64,000 nt of DNA from Lachnospiraceae bacterium (GTDB lineage Bacteria; Bacillota; Clostridia; Lachnospirales; Lachnospiraceae). Below are positions 61,349 through 64,000 of the stretch, one piece after another. The stretch's first letter is position 1; each line of letters opens with the position of its first letter. The translations under genes were made by a program, and so were the position numbers. The notes beneath the pieces are model-generated. The model did no database searches. It saw only the letters and a list, made by a program, of their open reading frames with translations, and was not told where the DNA came from. The stretch is taken from positions 1 to 64,000 of the forward strand of contig JAAWEL010000018.1 in NCBI GenBank assembly GCA_022794255.1, in the 5' to 3' direction.

Positions 61349-62149
61349 TTACCTGTCTGTTTCTTCAGAAGGAAGATCCTCCTGCAGCATTTTCCACACC
61401 TGATTAAAATATAAAGAAAATTCCCGGGCATTCCTGCGCTTTAAAGGGCTGTTATATTCTGGAGGAAAATCGACCGGCAGTATAGCCTTAATCCGGCCGG
61501 GACGGCTAGAGAAAATGATGATCCGGTCCGCTACACTGATGGCCTCTGATAAATCATGGGTGATAAGAATCGCAGTTTTACCAGTGCTGCGGATGATGCT
61601 GCTGATATCATCACACACAGATAGCCGTGTCTGATAATCCAGGGCGGAAAAGGGCTCATCTAAGAGAAGCAGGTCCGGTTTCAGGGCAAGAGTACGAATC
61701 AGTGCGGCTCTCTGACGCATGCCTCCAGACAGCTCAGAGGGGCGGGCTGTCTCAAAGCCTCCTAAGCCGTAGGTATGCAGCATGTGGGACAGCTCCTGAC
61801 GGGATTGCGGATTAAGTTTTTTTTGAATTTCCAGCCCCAGAGCCGTATTGTCATAGATACTCCTCCACTCAAACAAGTGATCCCTCTGGAGCATATAACC
61901 GATTTTGGTATGCTCGTTTTCAGAACCTTCACCAATAGGAATGTCATCCAAAAGAATGGAACCTTCCTCTGGCTTTATAAGACCACAGAGAAGAGAGAGA
62001 AGAGTGGACTTGCCGCAGCCGGAAGGGCCGACAACAGCAAGAAATTCCCCGGCAAAAACAGTGAAGGATATATGGGAAAGGGCCGGGGTCTCTCCGTCCG
62101 GTGAGTGATAGGAATAGCTGACCTCACAGACCTTTAGTTTTTGGTTCAT
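61349..62149 (-). CDS. ABC transporter ATP-binding protein (SsuB/TauB/NrtD-like)
   Basis: 266 aa. Walker A GPSGCGKSTL near residue 42, Q-loop region YMLQRDHLFEW, signature LSGGMRQR near 138, Walker B LLLLDEPFSALD near 158, switch His in ILITHDLSEA. This is the nitrate/sulfonate/taurine group. AAGGAGGTACCC precedes the ATG at 62149, and the longer frame upstream is not ATPase-like. Partner of the permease at 56511. A separate transcript on the minus strand. Confidence 0.93.
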   Translation of the reverse strand: MNQKLKVCEVSYSYHSPDGETPALSHISFTVFAGEFLAVVGPSGCGKSTLLSLLCGLIKPEEGSILLDDIPIGEGSENEHTKIGYMLQRDHLFEWRSIYDNTALGLEIQKKLNPQSRQELSHMLHTYGLGGFETARPSELSGGMRQRAALIRTLALKPDLLLLDEPFSALDYQTRLSVCDDISSIIRSTGKTAILITHDLSEAISVADRIIIFSSRPGRIKAILPVDFPPEYNSPLKRRNAREFSLYFNQVWKMLQEDLPSEETDR

Positions 62150-62247
62150 GGGTACCTCCTTAAAAGGATTATATTCTATGATATGAGAAGGAAAAGACAG
62201 GGGTGTTAGCAGGAGAACAGCAGAGATGAGGAAACGGAGGAACATAA

Positions 62248-62275
62248 CAAAAAGGCTGTCTCCTTTGACAGCCAT
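62248..62275 (-). terminator. Terminator of the first XRE-like gene
   Basis: Minus-strand GGCTGTC (62267-62273 complement) pairs with GACAGCC around AAAGGA, then five T. Lies between xre-like gene 1 and the ABC ATPase gene. Confidence 0.75.
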
Positions 62276-62328
62276 CGAAGGTGAGATAAACATGAGTGAC
62301 AACCGAAGTTTTAAAAATTTTCAGAATC

Positions 62329-62547
62329 CTATTCATCTTCCGGTTCGTCAGGGAGAAATTGAAAAATATCATTGGGAGTACACTGAAGAATCTGACATAG
62401 CTTTTCCAAATTGTCATACTGGATGGAACGGGTTTCATTGTTTACCATTTTATTAAAGTTTTGATAGCTTAAGCCAATTCTTTTGTGCAGCCAGTATTTA
62501 GTAAGCCTTCTCTCCTGCAGGATTTCCAGCACGCGCAGACGAAGCAT
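62329..62547 (-). CDS. XRE-family helix-turn-helix protein 1
   Basis: 72 aa Cro/CI-type HTH. RRLTKYWLHKRIGLSYQNFNKMVN forms the HTH, and IQYDNLEKLCQILQCTPNDIFQF is the usual C-terminal half. GGAGG lies 10 bases ahead of the ATG. It has a weaker-conserved neighbour copy at 62705-62905. Target and partner unknown. No toxin gene is next to it. Confidence 0.85.
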   Translation of the reverse strand: MLRLRVLEILQERRLTKYWLHKRIGLSYQNFNKMVNNETRSIQYDNLEKLCQILQCTPNDIFQFLPDEPEDE

Positions 62548-62704
62548 TGATACATACCTCCATGTCTCATTTATACATGAGATGATACAATATTTTTCAA
62601 AGCTTTATAAATAACCTGAAAATTGGCTAATAATTAAGTTATCTAATGAAAACGTGCAAACAGAGCTAGTTCATGACAGGCTAAATATGGTCCCTGATAT
62701 CAGG

Positions 62705-62905
62705 TCATATATTACTTGGATTTATACTGCCAGGGGAGTATTGGAGAATCTGAAACAGTTTTTGCAATTGATCGGATGGATCCGGCAATTGTTCCTTGTT
62801 TCCTGTGACTTTGAAATTTTGATTGTAAAGGCTGGTTTTTTTGTATAGACAATATTGAATCAGGCGTCTTTTTCTTTGTGTTTCAAAAGCTTGTAGACAA
62901 GTCAT
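62705..62905 (-). CDS. XRE-like protein 2, diverged copy
   Basis: 66 aa. Begins MTCLQAFETQRKRRLIQYCL after an excellent GAGGAGG site. Aligns with the neighbour copy at (R)RL, QNF and QLQKLFQILQYSP but has lost the usual HTH spacing residues (KVTGNKEQLPDPSDQ replaces KMVNNETRSIQYDN). The frame is open to a normal stop, so it is not plainly broken. It could be a decaying duplicate or a competitor of the first protein that no longer binds DNA. Confidence 0.55.
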   Translation of the reverse strand: MTCLQAFETQRKRRLIQYCLYKKTSLYNQNFKVTGNKEQLPDPSDQLQKLFQILQYSPGSINPSNI

Positions 62906-63094
62906 GAATAAACCTCCTCTATAATTTATTGATGTACTTGGATAATATAGTATTTCCACGATTTTTATAACTAATGTATCTATTATCTAATGAAAATATT
63001 GGACAATCCTTTTATAAAAATGCTCAAAACCACAATAGTGTATCTGTCCCATTATCCATAAGTTTCCTTGTCCACTGCGTGTGCGCTTTCCTAA

Positions 63095-63123
63095 TTGAAA
63101 CTCCTGCAATATTATGGTAAACT
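63095..63123 (+). promoter_or_regulatory. Promoter of mscL
   Basis: TTGAAA (63095-63100), 17-bp spacer, TAAACT (63118-63123), about 48 bp before the mscL start. Confidence 0.65.
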
Positions 63124-63170
63124 TAAGGATGTGATTTAATCAAGAAAATGGAAAATACAGGAGGTACTAC

Positions 63171-63578
63171 ATGAAAAAGTTCATGGAAGAATTCCGGGCA
63201 TTTGCCCTGCGGGGAAATGTGATGGACATGGCTATAGGTGTGATTATCGGAGGTGCGTTTTCCGGGATCGTTACATCCCTGACGGATAATTTTATCAATC
63301 CGATTTTGAATATTTGCACCGGCCATGCAAGGTACACATTGCAGGATGCAGCTGGCTTTGTGTCAGCGTTTTTGTCTTCTGTGGTAAATTTCATTATTAT
63401 GGCATTTATTTTATTTTGCCTTATGAAGGTGGTTAATAAAGCAGCGGGATTGGGAAAGAGGAAGCCGGAGGTGCCAGCCGCTCCCACAACAAAACTTTGT
63501 CCATTTTGCAAGAGCGAGATTCCCTTAGAGGCAACCCGCTGTAAATACTGCACCTCTCAGCTGAGCCAGGAGGTTTAA
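63171..63578 (+). CDS. mscL: Large-conductance mechanosensitive channel with C-terminal zinc ribbon
   Basis: 135 aa. Classic MscL N-terminus FMEEFRAFALRGNVMDMAIG, then two transmembrane helices (about 18-45 and 65-88), and the loop with the NPIL motif. Opens under hypo-osmotic shock. Beyond the usual end is a short linker and a zinc-ribbon: C110-x2-C113 and C124-x2-C127 (KLCPFCKSEIPLE, TRCKYC). The canonical C-terminal helical bundle is replaced by this domain. AGGAGGTACT precedes the ATG. Confidence 0.93.
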   Translation: MKKFMEEFRAFALRGNVMDMAIGVIIGGAFSGIVTSLTDNFINPILNICTGHARYTLQDAAGFVSAFLSSVVNFIIMAFILFCLMKVVNKAAGLGKRKPEVPAAPTTKLCPFCKSEIPLEATRCKYCTSQLSQEV

Positions 63579-63625
63579 AAGCAAGATGATTTACGCGAGC
63601 TAGGGGGAAAAGGCAGGAAGGACAG

Positions 63626-64000
63626 ATGGAACTGGCGCTGGTTACAGTTGAAAAGATAACGGAGATGTTCTTAATTATGCTGGCTGGGGCGGCGGCATTC
63701 CGCTGGAAGATCCTGGACAGTGCCTCAAATAAAAAAATGTCAGGATTGTTGTTGAAGGTTATCTCCCCTGCCATGCTTTTCATGGCTTACCAAATTGAAT
63801 TTGAGGGAGAACGGCTGAGGGGACTTTTGGTGACAATGGCATTGTCCATGGCCAGCTTTGCGTGGACGATTATTCTGGTGAATCGATGGATTCCCTTAAA
63901 AAAGCATGAAGATGCTGCGATAGAGCAGATGGCGACAATCTATGCCAACTGTGGCTTTATCGGCATTCCGTTAATCAATGGGATCCTGGGAATAGAGGGT
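63626..64000 (+). CDS. AEC-family transporter (auxin efflux carrier-like), partial
   Basis: First 125 codons only; the gene runs off the window. N-terminal part with four hydrophobic stretches, MFLIMLAGAAAFRWKILD and a YANCGFIGIPLINGIL motif that is typical of the AEC family. GGAAGGAC precedes the ATG, 47 bp after mscL. Probable organic acid or amino acid exporter; the substrate cannot be inferred from this part. Confidence 0.85.
   Translation, partial: MELALVTVEKITEMFLIMLAGAAAFRWKILDSASNKKMSGLLLKVISPAMLFMAYQIEFEGERLRGLLVTMALSMASFAWTIILVNRWIPLKKHEDAAIEQMATIYANCGFIGIPLINGILGIEG

Larger units (their letters stand above)
62329..62993 (-). repeat. Ancient tandem duplication of XRE-like units
   Basis: Two units, each a small XRE-like gene plus AT-rich upstream DNA. 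Proteins share RRL.(Q/K)Y(W/C)L(H/Y)K(R/K), (Y/N)QNF, and (L/K)LEKL...QILQ(C/Y)(T/S)P; both upstream regions contain TTATCTAATGAAAA (about 62637-62650 and 62981-62994) at similar distance. Nucleotide identity is low elsewhere. Confidence 0.6.

Noticed and set aside
1-64000. CRISPR array, prophage or integrative element
   Set aside because: No regularly spaced repeats, integrase, transposase or phage structural genes were seen.

Overview
The window looks like chromosome of a spore-forming, low-to-mid GC clostridium, most likely Lachnospiraceae (Clostridium cluster XIVa; Enterocloster/Lachnoclostridium-like). This rests on Firmicutes-type RpoB/RpoC, SpoIIR, a CitMHS transporter, strong AGGAGG ribosome binding sites, hexuronate catabolism and an anaerobic CODH-type gene cluster. 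No rRNA, CRISPR array, transposase or phage genes were seen. Gene density is high and most boundaries are marked by clear hairpin terminators.

Layout. 1-270: terminator, tRNA-Leu(UAG), tRNA-Gln(UUG), terminator. 0.3-8.5 kb: LysR regulator divergent from a neurotransmitter:sodium symporter, an MBL-fold hydrolase, a heterodimeric ABC exporter pair and a DMT transporter. 8.6-16.2 kb: an efflux operon (TetR, membrane fusion protein, RND pump, two TolC-like proteins) behind two near-consensus promoters with different operators. 16.2-20.2 kb: spoIIR, ddl, murI, a DUF1934 protein and a small membrane protein. 20.4-28.1 kb: rpoB-rpoC with its own promoter, not next to rplJL or rpsL/rpsG/fusA. 28.3-30.7 kb: HD-family (p)ppGpp hydrolase-like protein, an unrecognised membrane protein, an ArsC/Spx-like protein and a DUF3006-like protein. 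30.8-42.4 kb: Ca2+ P-type ATPase, trpS, response regulator/histidine kinase next to a CitMHS transporter, cell-wall amidase and L,D-transpeptidase. 42.5-50.5 kb: hexuronate catabolism (uxaC, LacI, uxaA, IclR, KDPG aldolase, two PfkB kinases). 50.6-56.3 kb: SdpRI-like pair, ECF sigma/anti-sigma/VWA lipoprotein operon, YitT protein. 56.5-62.2 kb: an operon for a divergent Ni-CODH-like protein (CooS), CooF ferredoxin and a flavin NAD(P) oxidoreductase, flanked by a permease and an ATPase of an SsuBC/TauBC-type importer. 62.3-64 kb: two small XRE-like genes in tandem, MscL with a C-terminal zinc ribbon, and the start of an AEC-family transporter cut by the window end.

How genes fit together. UxaC and UxaA supply steps from galacturonate toward 2-keto-3-deoxygluconate, which the PfkB kinase(s) and Eda convert to pyruvate and glyceraldehyde-3-phosphate. 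Altronate oxidoreductase (UxaB) is not here. LacI has two identical operators on the divergent uxaC/uxaA promoters.

Most notable. (1) The CooS keeps all six C-cluster ligands but lacks the second-shell His and Lys used for CO chemistry, so it may be a CODH-fold redox enzyme that does not use CO. (2) The SdpR-like promoter and the upstream promoter of the RND efflux operon, 43 kb apart, share an identical 24-bp inverted repeat, implying one ArsR-family repressor links them. (3) A Gram-negative-style RND/MFP/TolC-like set is encoded in an apparent monoderm. All functional statements come from reading the sequence and from family knowledge; no database search was run.
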